Below, piece by piece: positions 1 through 8,239 of a DNA stretch of 46,402 bases; positions within the stretch are counted from its first letter, which is position 1, and the number at the start of each line of letters is the position of its first letter. The stretch comes from Candidatus Nomurabacteria bacterium GW2011_GWA1_36_15 (GTDB lineage Bacteria; Patescibacteriota; Minisyncoccia; Phycocordibacterales; UBA9973), in assembly GCA_000991415.1 (NCBI GenBank), contig LBRM01000015.1, positions 1 to 46,402 on the forward strand, given 5' to 3'. Under the pieces are notes generated by a model. The model saw only the letters and a program-made list of their open reading frames with translations, was not told the origin of the DNA and did not search any database. Made by a program: the position numbers and the translations under genes.

Positions 1-1326
1 CCTGCTCTATCTCTTTTTAATGATAACACTATAGGAAGTGAGAATTGTGAATATACTCAAGATTTTGCATTTGGAAAAAATTGTTATATGTGTATGGTAG
101 CTTGGAGAATTCAAGATTGTATGTATGTTTGTTATTCAGCTGATACAAAAGATACTGTTGATTCAATGGATATTTTAGGAACCGGTGAGGGACTTTATGA
201 ATCAATATTCGATGAAAAATGTTTTGGTTGCAGAAATGTTTATTACTCTTCAGCTCTTATAAATTGTTCCTTTTGTTATGATTGTAGTGGATGTGAATTT
301 TGTTTTTTATGTGTTAATTTGCGAAATAAAAAGTATTGTATTAAAAATGTACAATATACAAAAGAAGAATACGAAAAAATTTTAGCATTTTATGAACTTG
401 AAACTTTTGGCGGAAGTGAAAAAGCAAAAAGAGAATTTGAAAATTTTATATTAACCAAGCCCAGAAAATACGCATTTTTTAGAAACTGTGTAAATTGTAT
501 TGGAGATAAGTTGACAAATAGTAAGAATTCGAAATATGTTTTTAACACAAGAAAAGCTGAGAATAGTAAATATTTAGAAAATGGTGACACGCAAAAGGAT
601 AGTTATGATTTATGTATTGGAGGAGAATTATCAGAATGTTATGAAGGATTAACTCCAGATCACTCAAATCGAGCTTTGTTCACTATTTACACATGGAAAA
701 GTGTTAATATTTTGTATTCTGAGTCGTGTCAATCTTCGAAGAATTGCTTTGGTTGTGTGGCATTGAAATATGGCGAATATTCCATTTTTAATAAACAATA
801 TACCAAAGAAGAATATTTTAAGTTAAAAAAAAAGATAATAGAACATATGAAAAATGGAGGGGAATGGGGAGAATTTTTTCCAATGAAATATTCACCGTTT
901 GCGTATAATGAATCGATGGCAAATTTATCTTTTCCAATGACAAAAAATGAAATAATAAATTCAGGACTTTGTTTTCAAGATAATTTACAACAAACAAAAG
1001 GAAAAACAACACTGAAAGAAATTCCAGATAATATTAATGATATTTCAGATAATATTTTGAATGAGATTTTAGAATGTACTAAATGTAAAAGGAATTATAA
1101 AATTACTCCAAATGAATTTTCTTTTTATAAAAAATGGCGGATTCCTGTTCCCAGAAATTGTTTCTTTTGTCGTTTAGAAAAACGTTTTTCACTTCGTACT
1201 CTATCCAGTGTTTGGCACCGAAAATGCATGAAAGAGGGATGTAAAAATGAATTCGAAACAGCTTATGCGCCCGACAGGCCGGAAATTATTTATTGTGAAA
1301 ATTGTTACCAAAAAGAAGTGTATTAA
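1..1326 (+). CDS. Cysteine-rich repeat protein, 5' end missing
   Basis: The frame is open from base 1, so the protein begins outside the window; the first internal ATG at 88 is probably not the start. Cysteines and aromatic residues recur in short CxxC-like steps. Two copies of a QYTKEEY motif (near 355 and 800) each follow a Cys/Asn-rich block, which suggests an internal repeat unit. The C-terminal ~90 residues hold several CxxC pairs (CTKC, CFFC, CENC) that could bind zinc as ribbons or treble clefs. No catalytic motif is visible and I cannot assign a function. Large Cys-rich hypotheticals of this look are, from memory, common in Parcubacteria. No signal peptide can be judged because the N-terminus is absent. 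Confidence 0.7.
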   Translation, partial: PALSLFNDNTIGSENCEYTQDFAFGKNCYMCMVAWRIQDCMYVCYSADTKDTVDSMDILGTGEGLYESIFDEKCFGCRNVYYSSALINCSFCYDCSGCEFCFLCVNLRNKKYCIKNVQYTKEEYEKILAFYELETFGGSEKAKREFENFILTKPRKYAFFRNCVNCIGDKLTNSKNSKYVFNTRKAENSKYLENGDTQKDSYDLCIGGELSECYEGLTPDHSNRALFTIYTWKSVNILYSESCQSSKNCFGCVALKYGEYSIFNKQYTKEEYFKLKKKIIEHMKNGGEWGEFFPMKYSPFAYNESMANLSFPMTKNEIINSGLCFQDNLQQTKGKTTLKEIPDNINDISDNILNEILECTKCKRNYKITPNEFSFYKKWRIPVPRNCFFCRLEKRFSLRTLSSVWHRKCMKEGCKNEFETAYAPDRPEIIYCENCYQKEVY

Positions 1327-1330
1327 ATAG

Positions 1331-1359
1331 TTGAAAATAAGCTAAAAATATAGTAAAAT
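1331..1359 (+). promoter_or_regulatory. Promoter of the HerA/TraD-like ATPase gene
   Basis: TTGAAA at 1331-1336, a 17-nt spacer and TAAAAT at 1354-1359. The ATG follows 9 nt later and there is no Shine-Dalgarno sequence, so the mRNA should have almost no leader. Confidence 0.6.
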
Positions 1360-1368
1360 ACTCTAAAT

Positions 1369-2922
1369 ATGCCGAAGCCAAATCGAGTGCAAATAATTAA
1401 ATATGGCCCACCTCCACCAGAATTGCCGGTGTTTGGTAAAGTTAAACCCGAGGAGGTTTCTTTTATTGGGCGCACGAATTATGTTGCTTCTCTTGAAGAA
1501 AAAAAATTTATTTTTGGTATTAAACGTATAGATCGTAGACGACATCTTTATATTGTTGGAAAATCAGGTGTTGGGAAAAGTAAATTACTTGAACTTTTTA
1601 TGCGTCAAGATGTAACGTATAACCATGGCCTATGTTTTATTGATCCGCACGGCGATGTGATAGAAGCAATGCTTGATTATATACCTAAAGAACGTGTAGA
1701 AGATGTTTGTATGATAGACCCTGGGGATGTTAATTTTCCAGCGTCCTTTAATCCACTGGCTAATGTTGATCCGCTATTTAAATTTCAATTAACTCAAGGA
1801 TTGATTGAAGTTTTACAAAAGCAATTCGGAGCCAACTGGACCCCTCGTTTGGAACACGTTTTTCGTTTTACTTGTTTGGCTTTGCTTGACTATCCACACG
1901 CTACCATGCGCGGAATGATTTCAATGTTAACAGACAGAAATTACAGACAAAAAGTAGTGGAATACATTACAGATGACATGGTTAAAAGATTCTTTGCTAT
2001 AGAATTTGCCGATTGGTCTGAAAAATTTGATACAGACGCTATTATTCCGCTGGTAAATAAACTTGGACAATTTTTATCTGATCCATTACTACGAAATATT
2101 TTCGGTCAAAAACAAAATAAAATAGATATTAGTGAATTAATGGATCAAGGTAAAATAATCTTTATAAATCTTTCAAAAGGACGTATTGGAGAAGAAAATT
2201 CCAGTTTTTTTGGTTCAATGTTTTTGACAAAAATAAAGCAAGCAGGAATGGAAAGAGCAAATATTCCTGAAGAAGAACGCAGAGATTTTTATTTATATAT
2301 AGATGAGTTTCATAATATTGTTACCCAAACATTTGAAAATATTTTATCAGAAGCTAGAAAATATGCCCTAAATCTTACCATTGCTCACCAATATATTGGT
2401 CAGCTTATTCCTCAAGTTCAGCACGCAGTACTTGGAAATACAGGGAGTTTGATTTGTTTTAGAGTTGGAGGAGAAGATGCGGTAAAATTAAAGCCAGAAT
2501 TTGCGCCTATCTTTGATGTGAAAGACATGATTAATCTTGCTGTTGCAGAATTTTATATTAAAATGACAATCGATGGAGAATCTTATGATCCATTTTCAGC
2601 AGAAACTCTTAGAGTTTTGCCTCCAACTCATCCCTCATATCATGAAGAAATTATTGCAGCTTCTCGTAGAAAGTATTCAATTCCAAAAGATGATGCGGCA
2701 AAATTGATTGCCGAAGAAGAAGCTACGATTATTCGAAGTGCGGAAGAGAAAGCAATAATTGAAGGAAGAGCTAAAAGGCTTGCCCGTGAGGCTATGCCCG
2801 AGGGAAAAGAAAAAGAAAAAGAAAAAGAAAAAGAAAAAAAGGAAGAGACAGAAGATAATAATGATATAAATGAAGAAGATCTCAAAACAAAAACTTCACA
2901 AGAAGCTGAACCAATGATATAA
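1369..2922 (+). CDS. HerA/TraD-type DNA-transfer ATPase (DUF87-like)
   Basis: 517 aa. Walker A GKSGVGKS is at residues 64-71 and a hydrophobic Walker B ending in IDE is near residues 305-315. IDPHGD after the first strand and the LTIAHQY segment are typical of the TraD/TraG/VirD4-HerA group of DNA-pumping ATPases. Such proteins couple or translocate DNA at the membrane; in CPR genomes related ATPases are often found near type IV pilus or secretion genes. No transmembrane segment is obvious at the N-terminus, so this is a soluble or recruited form. The last ~70 residues are low complexity, with a Lys-Glu run from a 6-bp repeat. It lies just upstream of dnaJ, 16 nt apart. The exact role (conjugation, competence or chromosome handling) cannot be decided here. 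Confidence 0.75.
   Translation: MPKPNRVQIIKYGPPPPELPVFGKVKPEEVSFIGRTNYVASLEEKKFIFGIKRIDRRRHLYIVGKSGVGKSKLLELFMRQDVTYNHGLCFIDPHGDVIEAMLDYIPKERVEDVCMIDPGDVNFPASFNPLANVDPLFKFQLTQGLIEVLQKQFGANWTPRLEHVFRFTCLALLDYPHATMRGMISMLTDRNYRQKVVEYITDDMVKRFFAIEFADWSEKFDTDAIIPLVNKLGQFLSDPLLRNIFGQKQNKIDISELMDQGKIIFINLSKGRIGEENSSFFGSMFLTKIKQAGMERANIPEEERRDFYLYIDEFHNIVTQTFENILSEARKYALNLTIAHQYIGQLIPQVQHAVLGNTGSLICFRVGGEDAVKLKPEFAPIFDVKDMINLAVAEFYIKMTIDGESYDPFSAETLRVLPPTHPSYHEEIIAASRRKYSIPKDDAAKLIAEEEATIIRSAEEKAIIEGRAKRLAREAMPEGKEKEKEKEKEKKEETEDNNDINEEDLKTKTSQEAEPMI
2804..2840 (+). repeat. In-frame GAAAAA microsatellite
   Basis: Four tandem GAAAAA units (2809-2832) plus degenerate flanking units encode alternating Lys and Glu near the C-terminus of the ATPase. 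Copy-number slippage by 6 bp would keep the frame and only change linker length. Confidence 0.85.
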
Positions 2923-2923
2923 T
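2895..2923 (+). promoter_or_regulatory. dnaJ promoter
   Basis: TTCACA at 2895-2900, 17-nt spacer, TATAAT at 2918-2923. The -10 overlaps the stop codon of the upstream ATPase. The ATG at 2939 would have a leader of about 8 nt with no Shine-Dalgarno sequence. No CIRCE-type inverted repeat is visible. Confidence 0.6.
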
Positions 2924-2938
2924 ATCTAAATAAACATT

Positions 2939-4042
2939 ATGAATAAAGATTATTATGACATTTTAGGGGTAAATAAAAATGCGTCAAAAGATGATATAAA
3001 AAAAGCCTTTTATAAGTTGGCGCATAAATATCATCCTGACAAAAAAGAAGGTAATGAGGCAAAGTTCAAACAAGTGAATGAAGCTTATCAGGTGCTTTCG
3101 GATGATTCTAAACGTTCAAAATATGATCAATTTGGATCTGGTTTTGAGAATGTGCAACAGGGATATGGAGGTCATGGTCAAAGTGGTTTTGAAGGTTTTG
3201 ATTTTAGTAACTTTTCTGGAGGATTTCAGAATAGTAATGCTGATTTTGATTTTGGAAACTTGAATGACATCTTCAGTGATTTTTTTACAGGTGGAACAGG
3301 AAGAGGTAGAGCCCAAGCAAGACGTGGACGCGATATTTCTACTGAAATACAAATTTCTTTTTCTGAATCTGTTTTTGGAACTAGTAGAAAAATTTTAATT
3401 ACTAAAACATCAAATTGTAATATTTGTAATGGTTCTGGTGCAAAACTTAACACCAAAATGGAAATCTGTAAATATTGCAATGGTCAAGGAAAAATTCGTG
3501 AAGCTAAAAGAACGATCCTTGGAACTATTTCTAGTACAAAAATTTGTGAAGAATGTTTGGGATCTGGAGAGGTGCCAAAAGAAAAATGTGAGACATGTAA
3601 AGGCAAGGGAGTGTTACGTAAAGAAGTAGAAGTTTCTATAAATATACCAGCTGGTATTCGTGATGGAGAAATGATTAGAATGGCCGGAGGTGGTGAAGCT
3701 GTTTCTAAAGGAACAGCTGGGGATCTTTATATAAAAATAAATGTTGCTTCACACGCAGTATTCAAACGCGAAGGGAATGATCTTGTAATGAATTTAGACT
3801 TAAAACTATCAGATGCTCTCTTGGGCACAGAATATCCTATCCAAACTTTAGATGGACAGATAAGTGTCAAAATTCCGGAAGGTGTATCCATCAATGAAAT
3901 TCTTCGTGTTAAAGGAAAAGGTATACCTATTTCAAAAAACAAACGCGGTGATTTGCTAATTAAACTTAAAATAAAACTTCCGGGGAAATTATCTCGCAAG
4001 TCTCGCGAACTTATTGAACAACTCAAAAAAGAGGGGATATAA
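2939..4042 (+). CDS. dnaJ: Chaperone protein DnaJ
   Basis: 367 aa, normal family length. The N-terminal J domain has the HPD tripeptide at residues 32-34, which stimulates the ATPase of DnaK. A Gly/Phe-rich linker follows (residues ~70-115). The cysteine-rich domain has four CxxCxGxG-type repeats (about residues 155-215: CNICNGSG, CKYCNGQG, CECLGSG, CKGKG), which bind two zinc ions. The C-terminal substrate-binding beta domains are complete. dnaK and grpE are not in the window, so the usual hsp operon is split. The gene ends directly in a long perfect palindrome that could serve as its terminator. Confidence 0.97.
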   Translation: MNKDYYDILGVNKNASKDDIKKAFYKLAHKYHPDKKEGNEAKFKQVNEAYQVLSDDSKRSKYDQFGSGFENVQQGYGGHGQSGFEGFDFSNFSGGFQNSNADFDFGNLNDIFSDFFTGGTGRGRAQARRGRDISTEIQISFSESVFGTSRKILITKTSNCNICNGSGAKLNTKMEICKYCNGQGKIREAKRTILGTISSTKICEECLGSGEVPKEKCETCKGKGVLRKEVEVSINIPAGIRDGEMIRMAGGGEAVSKGTAGDLYIKINVASHAVFKREGNDLVMNLDLKLSDALLGTEYPIQTLDGQISVKIPEGVSINEILRVKGKGIPISKNKRGDLLIKLKIKLPGKLSRKSRELIEQLKKEGI

Positions 4043-4092
4043 ACAATAAACAAAATAAACAAGGTTGAACCTTGTTTATTTTGTTTATTGTT
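4042..4092. repeat. REP-like perfect palindrome, left flank of Y1 transposase
   Basis: A perfect 25-bp inverted repeat is centred on G4067. Its core ACAAGGTTGAACCTTGT is shared with the right flank of the transposase gene. It starts at the dnaJ stop codon and can also act as a hairpin terminator in either direction, being A-rich on the left and T-rich on the right. Confidence 0.9.
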
Positions 4093-4100
4093 GCTACAGT
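4072..4100 (+). promoter_or_regulatory. Promoter of Y1 transposase
   Basis: TTGTTT at 4072-4077 lies inside the right arm of the palindrome. A 17-nt spacer leads to TACAGT at 4095-4100, and the ATG at 4107 follows 6 nt later, the spacing seen at other leaderless genes here. Confidence 0.4.
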
Positions 4101-4106
4101 ACACTG

Positions 4107-4793
4107 ATGAGTAGAAATGTAGAGTTTTCTGTCGGTGAATTTTATCATGTTTATAACAGAGGTGCCGATAAAAGAACAATATTTAATAAAGCAAATGATT
4201 ATTATAGATTTCTGATTCTTTTGTATTTATGCAACAGTGATTTGAAAGTAGATTTAGGAGATTATTTAAGGCAAGGTCAAACCTTGTCGGATCTTTTGGA
4301 TTTGGAAAGAAATAATACACTAGTTGAAATTGGTGCTTACTGCTTAATGCCTGACCATTTTCATATTTTAATTAGTGAAAAAAGTGAAGGAGGAATTAGT
4401 TTATTTATGCAAAAATTAACAACTGCTTATACTATGTATTTTAATAGAAAATATAAGCGGAATGGCGCTCTGTTTCAAGGAAGATTTAAAGGTAATCATA
4501 TTGAGAAAGATAATTATTTAAAATATTTGTTTGCTTATATTGAATTGAATCCGATAAAGTTAATAGAAAAAAATTGGAAAGAATTAGGAATTAAAGATTT
4601 ATTGAAAGCTAAAAAATTTTTATTGGATTATAAATTTTCAAGTTTTTTAGATCACTATGGTTTAAGCAGGAAAGAAAAAATTATTTTAGATACGAAAAAT
4701 TTTCCGCAATATTTCGAAACCCATAGGAAATTTGAGGACTTTTTAGATGATTGGCTAAATTTTAAAGAATTAAAGAATTCTGACAAATCCTGA
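4107..4793 (+). CDS. REP-associated tyrosine transposase (Y1_Tnp/RAYT, IS200-like)
   Basis: 228 aa from ATG 4107; an upstream ATG at 4065 lies inside the palindrome and adds a sequence not expected in the family. The N-terminus (GEFYHVYNRGADKRTIF) and MPDHFHILI with the HUH-type HFH at about residues 83-85 are hallmarks of Y1 transposases. The nucleophilic tyrosine is expected in TTAYTMYFNRKY at about residues 107-112, and FQGRFKG follows. These enzymes nick and rejoin single-stranded DNA next to hairpins. It sits alone between dnaJ and speB. Palindromes with the same core occur on both sides and, degenerately, inside the gene. The open frame is complete, so the enzyme may be active. Confidence 0.9.
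   Translation: MSRNVEFSVGEFYHVYNRGADKRTIFNKANDYYRFLILLYLCNSDLKVDLGDYLRQGQTLSDLLDLERNNTLVEIGAYCLMPDHFHILISEKSEGGISLFMQKLTTAYTMYFNRKYKRNGALFQGRFKGNHIEKDNYLKYLFAYIELNPIKLIEKNWKELGIKDLLKAKKFLLDYKFSSFLDHYGLSRKEKIILDTKNFPQYFETHRKFEDFLDDWLNFKELKNSDKS
4272..4286. repeat. Degenerate REP-like palindrome inside the transposase gene
   Basis: CAAGGT and ACCTTG separated by CAA. It differs at two positions from the core CAAGGTTGAACCTTG of the flanking palindromes and encodes part of RQGQTLS. Confidence 0.6.
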
Positions 4794-4809
4794 CAAGGTT
4801 GAACCTTGT
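4793..4809. repeat. REP-like palindrome, right flank of Y1 transposase
   Basis: ACAAGGTTGAACCTTGT, 8-bp arms around G4801, the same core as at 4059-4075. It overlaps the last base of the transposase stop codon. Confidence 0.85.
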
Positions 4810-4836
4810 TAATTTCTATGTATCACAAAAAAATCT

Positions 4837-5730
4837 TTAAGAAAATAGTTTTTTCTTGAATTTGTGTGTCATGATTTTATAGCAAAGCAGGGCAGCCCCA
4901 AATTCTGTAAGAACTGAATCACGTTGTGGACAAACTTCCACAATATCTGCGCCAATTACATCTTTTTTCTCAAATAATTTTTCTAGTAAATTAAGAGTGT
5001 AGTTCCAATCGAGTCCTGCTTGAACTGGAGTACCAGTACCAGGCATAAAACTCGGATCTATGCCATCTACATCTAAGGAAAGATAAACCTTTTTAGTTTT
5101 AACTGATTTTATAATAGTTTCAATTTTTGGTATTTTATTGTTTTTAGTCCACGGGAAAACAGTGATCGTCTTTTTATTTTTTTCTTCAAAATTATATTCA
5201 TATTTCGAAAAAGTTCTGATCCCCACTTGTACTAAATTAAAACCGAGATCGTAAGCTCTACGCATCACGCATGAGTGTGCGTATTTATTGTGATTATTAC
5301 TATAATCACTGTTATCATCGCGCAAGTCTTGATGAGCATCTATTTGAAATATAGTGATATTTTTGGGATTTTCTTTTTTTACGATTGCTTTTAAAGCTCC
5401 GAGAGACACGATATGTTCTCCTCCCAGCATAATTATAAATTTTCCATTATTCAATAATTTATAATATTCAAAGCTTATTTTTTTAACTGCTTTTTCCGGG
5501 ATAAGTTTTTTGAGATTAAGTATTTCTTTATGGACAGTTTTTATTATTTTTGCCGGCTCACAACGTAATTTAACATCAAAAAGTTCTAAATTATTATTTA
5601 GACAGCTTAATATTTTCTTGGGAGCCTTAGAAGTGCCTCCCATAAAAGAAACTCCGTTTTCATAAGGAGCACTTAGAAGCACTACATTTGCTTCTTTCAT
5701 ATTTTTTGTGTTTACAATTCTATCTATCAT
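4837..5730 (-). CDS. speB: Agmatinase/arginase family ureohydrolase
   Basis: 297 aa. Ureohydrolase motifs are present: GGEHIVSLG, DAHQDLR and SLDVDGIDP, which supply the His and Asp ligands of the binuclear manganese centre. GTGTPVQAGL is the usual substrate-loop region. Substrate (agmatine, arginine or a related guanidino compound) cannot be fixed by eye; agmatinase (polyamine route) is the likeliest label for this short bacterial form. It is the last gene of a minus-strand set perM-cysS-speB, 10 nt after cysS, and converges with the Y1 transposase gene. An in-frame ATG ten codons in is an alternative start. Confidence 0.82.
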   Translation of the reverse strand: MIDRIVNTKNMKEANVVLLSAPYENGVSFMGGTSKAPKKILSCLNNNLELFDVKLRCEPAKIIKTVHKEILNLKKLIPEKAVKKISFEYYKLLNNGKFIIMLGGEHIVSLGALKAIVKKENPKNITIFQIDAHQDLRDDNSDYSNNHNKYAHSCVMRRAYDLGFNLVQVGIRTFSKYEYNFEEKNKKTITVFPWTKNNKIPKIETIIKSVKTKKVYLSLDVDGIDPSFMPGTGTPVQAGLDWNYTLNLLEKLFEKKDVIGADIVEVCPQRDSVLTEFGAALLCYKIMTHKFKKKLFS

Positions 5731-5740
5731 AATGATTAAT

Positions 5741-7120
5741 TTAAATTTTATTTATTTCTGGTCCAGATGAAGTGTCATCAATAGAATAACCTGCTTCGCC
5801 AGTTACTCCACGAATTCTATCACTTTCTGCCCAATCATGTTTTTTTCGCGCTTCCTCGCGTTTTTCCACTAATTTTGTAATTTCTTCTGGAATTGTTTCT
5901 TCCTTTAAATTTTCAAAACCGAGTCCTAGAACTTTATCAAAATCCAGGATAGTTGCCTTTTTATCGGCAGGAGAAATACTTTCATTTTTTATTATATCCC
6001 AAAGAAGAGGTAAGGCCCTAGGAGTATCTAAATCATCTTCTAAAAACTCTCTAAACTTATTCTGATATACTAGATTTACTTTTCCTACCTTATCCCCAAG
6101 CCCAAGATAGAGCTTGTAAAGGCGTTTTAGAGCTATTTCTGCCCCTTCTAGGACCTCCCAGTTGAAATTTACCTTAGTACGATAATTAGCCATTAAAAGC
6201 CAAAATCGGTATGCAATAGGACTAATATTTTTGCCTTTTAGACTTTTAATTTGTAGAAAATTACCGGTTGATTTTGCCATTTTTTCACCTCCGGTATCGA
6301 CAAATTCACTATGCATCCAGAATTTAACAAATGGTTTTTTATCTGATGCGCATTCTGATTGAGCTATTTCATTCGTATGGTGTATAGGAATAAGATCTAT
6401 TCCTCCCGTGTGAATATCAAATTGTTCACCCAAAAAATTCATACTCATTGCGGAACATTCTATGTGCCAACCGGGGAAACCTTTTCCAAAAGGGGATTCG
6501 AAACCAATTTTTTCATTGAATTTCCATAATGCAAAATCTTCCGGATTTTTTTTCTCGGAATTTTCTGCTACTCTGGCTCCTTCTTTATTCCAATTTCGTT
6601 TACCACCCCAAAGTGCTCCGTAATCTGGCATTTTTAAAATATTAAAATAAATTCCATCGCTTGTTTTGTAAGTAAATCCTTTAGCTTCTAATTTTTTTAT
6701 GAGTTCTATATCTTCTTTTACATAATCACTAGCAAAATACAATCCATTAGGCATTTCAATATTTAATGTTTTTAAATCTTCCTTAAAACTCTCTGTGTAG
6801 AATTCTGCAAGTTCTCTCATGTTTTTTAATGTTAATTCTTTTCCTTCTCGCAAAAGTCCTTTTGTCATTTTATCCTCGCCCGAGTCTGCATCACTAGAAA
6901 GATGCCCGATGTCCGTGATATTCATTACTTGCTTTATTTTAAACCCATTATATTTAAGAGTACGGCGCAAGATGTCAGCAAAAACATAGGAGCGCAGATT
7001 GCCTATATGGGTATAATTATAAACCGTCGGACCACAAGAATACATTCGAACTTCGTTTGAATCTATAGGGGAAAATATTTCTTTTTCTCTTATTAGAGTA
7101 TTGTAAAATTTTAATGACAT
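5741..7120 (-). CDS. cysS: Cysteinyl-tRNA synthetase
   Basis: 459 aa class I synthetase that charges tRNA-Cys. The HIGH motif appears as THIGN in YNYTHIGNLRSY and KMSKS as KMAKS. Zinc ligands that discriminate cysteine are visible as the Cys of SCGPTVYNY, GWHIECSAM and the HHTNE segment. The C-terminal anticodon region ends with DDTSSGPE, matching the usual end of bacterial CysRS. The ATG is 5 nt after the perM stop with no Shine-Dalgarno sequence, so it is probably read from the perM promoter. Confidence 0.97.
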   Translation of the reverse strand: MSLKFYNTLIREKEIFSPIDSNEVRMYSCGPTVYNYTHIGNLRSYVFADILRRTLKYNGFKIKQVMNITDIGHLSSDADSGEDKMTKGLLREGKELTLKNMRELAEFYTESFKEDLKTLNIEMPNGLYFASDYVKEDIELIKKLEAKGFTYKTSDGIYFNILKMPDYGALWGGKRNWNKEGARVAENSEKKNPEDFALWKFNEKIGFESPFGKGFPGWHIECSAMSMNFLGEQFDIHTGGIDLIPIHHTNEIAQSECASDKKPFVKFWMHSEFVDTGGEKMAKSTGNFLQIKSLKGKNISPIAYRFWLLMANYRTKVNFNWEVLEGAEIALKRLYKLYLGLGDKVGKVNLVYQNKFREFLEDDLDTPRALPLLWDIIKNESISPADKKATILDFDKVLGLGFENLKEETIPEEITKLVEKREEARKKHDWAESDRIRGVTGEAGYSIDDTSSGPEINKI

Positions 7121-7125
7121 TTTAA

Positions 7126-8148
7126 TTACGAAACCATACTTTGTTTAAATTCATTCCTGTATATGGAAATAAGAGTATAAAGCAAACTTATGGTTAAAGG
7201 TCCCACCAAAATGCCGACGGGACCTAAAAGCGAGATTCCGCCCAAAACAGAAAATAAAATCAAGAGAGGAGGTAGATTTATTTTACTGCCTACAATAACT
7301 GGACTTAACAAATTATCAATCATACCTACAATTACTACTGCCCAGGCCAAAAGTCCGATAGCCTCTATTGTATTACCCGTGACAAAAAGAAATATTATAG
7401 CCGGTACAGAAATAATGGCAGTACCAATACTAGGCACTAATGAAGTTATAATAGTTACTAATCCCCAAAGTGCGGGATTGGGCACTCCAAACAAGGCAAG
7501 ACCTAGGCCCATTAATATTCCCTGAATAAAAGCAACCAGAAGATATCCTTTAATAATACCATTGACTGCACGTGAAAGTTTTTTCATTATTTTTTCATCG
7601 TCAGCATCTGAGAGCGGACTTAGGACAACTAACGCTTTTCTCCAACGCGCACCGTCCTTTAAGAAATAAAAAATAGATAAAAGAGTAAGAATAAAAGAGA
7701 ATAAGGTAGATAAGGTGGAGGTGAATACACTGGCTATATTATTTGATATAAAAGAAATAAAATTTGAAATTTTTTCATGTAAGTCAAAAGATATTCCCTC
7801 GGGCAGTACTTTATTTACAGAATTATTAATTGAATCTATAAATGATAAAGAATCGACATTACTGACAATCATTTGGTAGGCATCCTGACTTTGATTAAAA
7901 ACTATGATGCCGATACCAAAGAGAGGAACTCCGATTATGATAATAAAAAAAAGTACAGTCAGAAAAGCTGATAACCAACTCGGTATTTTTCTTTTATTGA
8001 ACCATTCATAAAGAGGATAAAGCACTATGGAAAAGGAAACACCGAGCACTAGCACTATCCAAAAAGGACGAAAAATAAAAAAAGAAAAAATAAAAACAGC
8101 GAATAGTAGACTGAAAAAAAAGTACCTTTCAATAATTTTTGTTTGCAT
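7126..8148 (-). CDS. AI-2E family transporter (PerM/YdiK-like membrane protein)
   Basis: 340 aa from the ATG at 8148. About seven or eight hydrophobic segments are seen: two near the N-terminus, one near residue 60, and a C-terminal cluster. The C-terminal part has FGVPNPALWG and the glycine/proline-rich GPVGILVGPL typical of the AI-2E/PerM family. Members are linked to export of autoinducer-2 or to ion exchange; the substrate here is unknown. An upstream ATG at 8181 would put the start inside a hairpin, whereas 8148 has a good promoter just ahead, so 8148 is preferred. First gene of the perM-cysS-speB group. Confidence 0.85.
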   Translation of the reverse strand: MQTKIIERYFFFSLLFAVFIFSFFIFRPFWIVLVLGVSFSIVLYPLYEWFNKRKIPSWLSAFLTVLFFIIIIGVPLFGIGIIVFNQSQDAYQMIVSNVDSLSFIDSINNSVNKVLPEGISFDLHEKISNFISFISNNIASVFTSTLSTLFSFILTLLSIFYFLKDGARWRKALVVLSPLSDADDEKIMKKLSRAVNGIIKGYLLVAFIQGILMGLGLALFGVPNPALWGLVTIITSLVPSIGTAIISVPAIIFLFVTGNTIEAIGLLAWAVVIVGMIDNLLSPVIVGSKINLPPLLILFSVLGGISLLGPVGILVGPLTISLLYTLISIYRNEFKQSMVS

Positions 8149-8157
8149 ATAGGTTTT

Positions 8158-8186
8158 ATTATAGCAAAAACCATGCCCCATACCAA
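8158..8186 (-). promoter_or_regulatory. perM-cysS-speB promoter
   Basis: On the minus strand, TTGGTA (8186-8181), 17-nt spacer, TATAAT (8163-8158). The ATG follows after 9 nt, so the leader is nearly absent. Confidence 0.6.
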
Positions 8187-8214
8187 GCTTGCTTTGGTGT
8201 GGGGTTGCTTTTTT
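8176..8214 (+). terminator. GC-rich hairpin with T-run between divergent genes
   Basis: 11-bp stem (8176-8186 with 8194-8204, one G-T pair), 7-nt loop, then TTGC and six T from 8209. It has the form of a plus-strand terminator, yet no plus-strand gene lies to its left. It may instead be a dispersed hairpin element lying between the perM and rplU promoters. Confidence 0.5.
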
Positions 8215-8232
8215 GTTAAATTTTGTTAGTAT
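8205..8232 (+). promoter_or_regulatory. rplU promoter
   Basis: TTGCTT (8205-8210), 16-nt spacer, TAGTAT (8227-8232). An alternative -10 is TATGAT at 8230-8235. Either leaves at most 7 nt before ATG 8240, which implies a leaderless mRNA. Confidence 0.45.
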
Positions 8233-8239
8233 GATTTAT

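Noticed and set aside
2640-2885. Ser/Phe-rich frame on the minus strand
   Set aside because: Antisense reading of the GAAAAA repeat region of the ATPase gene.
4065-4106. Upstream ATG 4065 as transposase start
   Set aside because: It lies inside the palindrome and adds residues (MNLVYFVYCCYSTL) not expected in Y1 transposases; ATG 4107 has the 6-nt promoter spacing.
7190-7525. Open frame of 111 codons on the plus strand
   Set aside because: It lies entirely antisense to perM, whose membrane-protein sequence is convincing; the antisense product is low-complexity and has no promoter.
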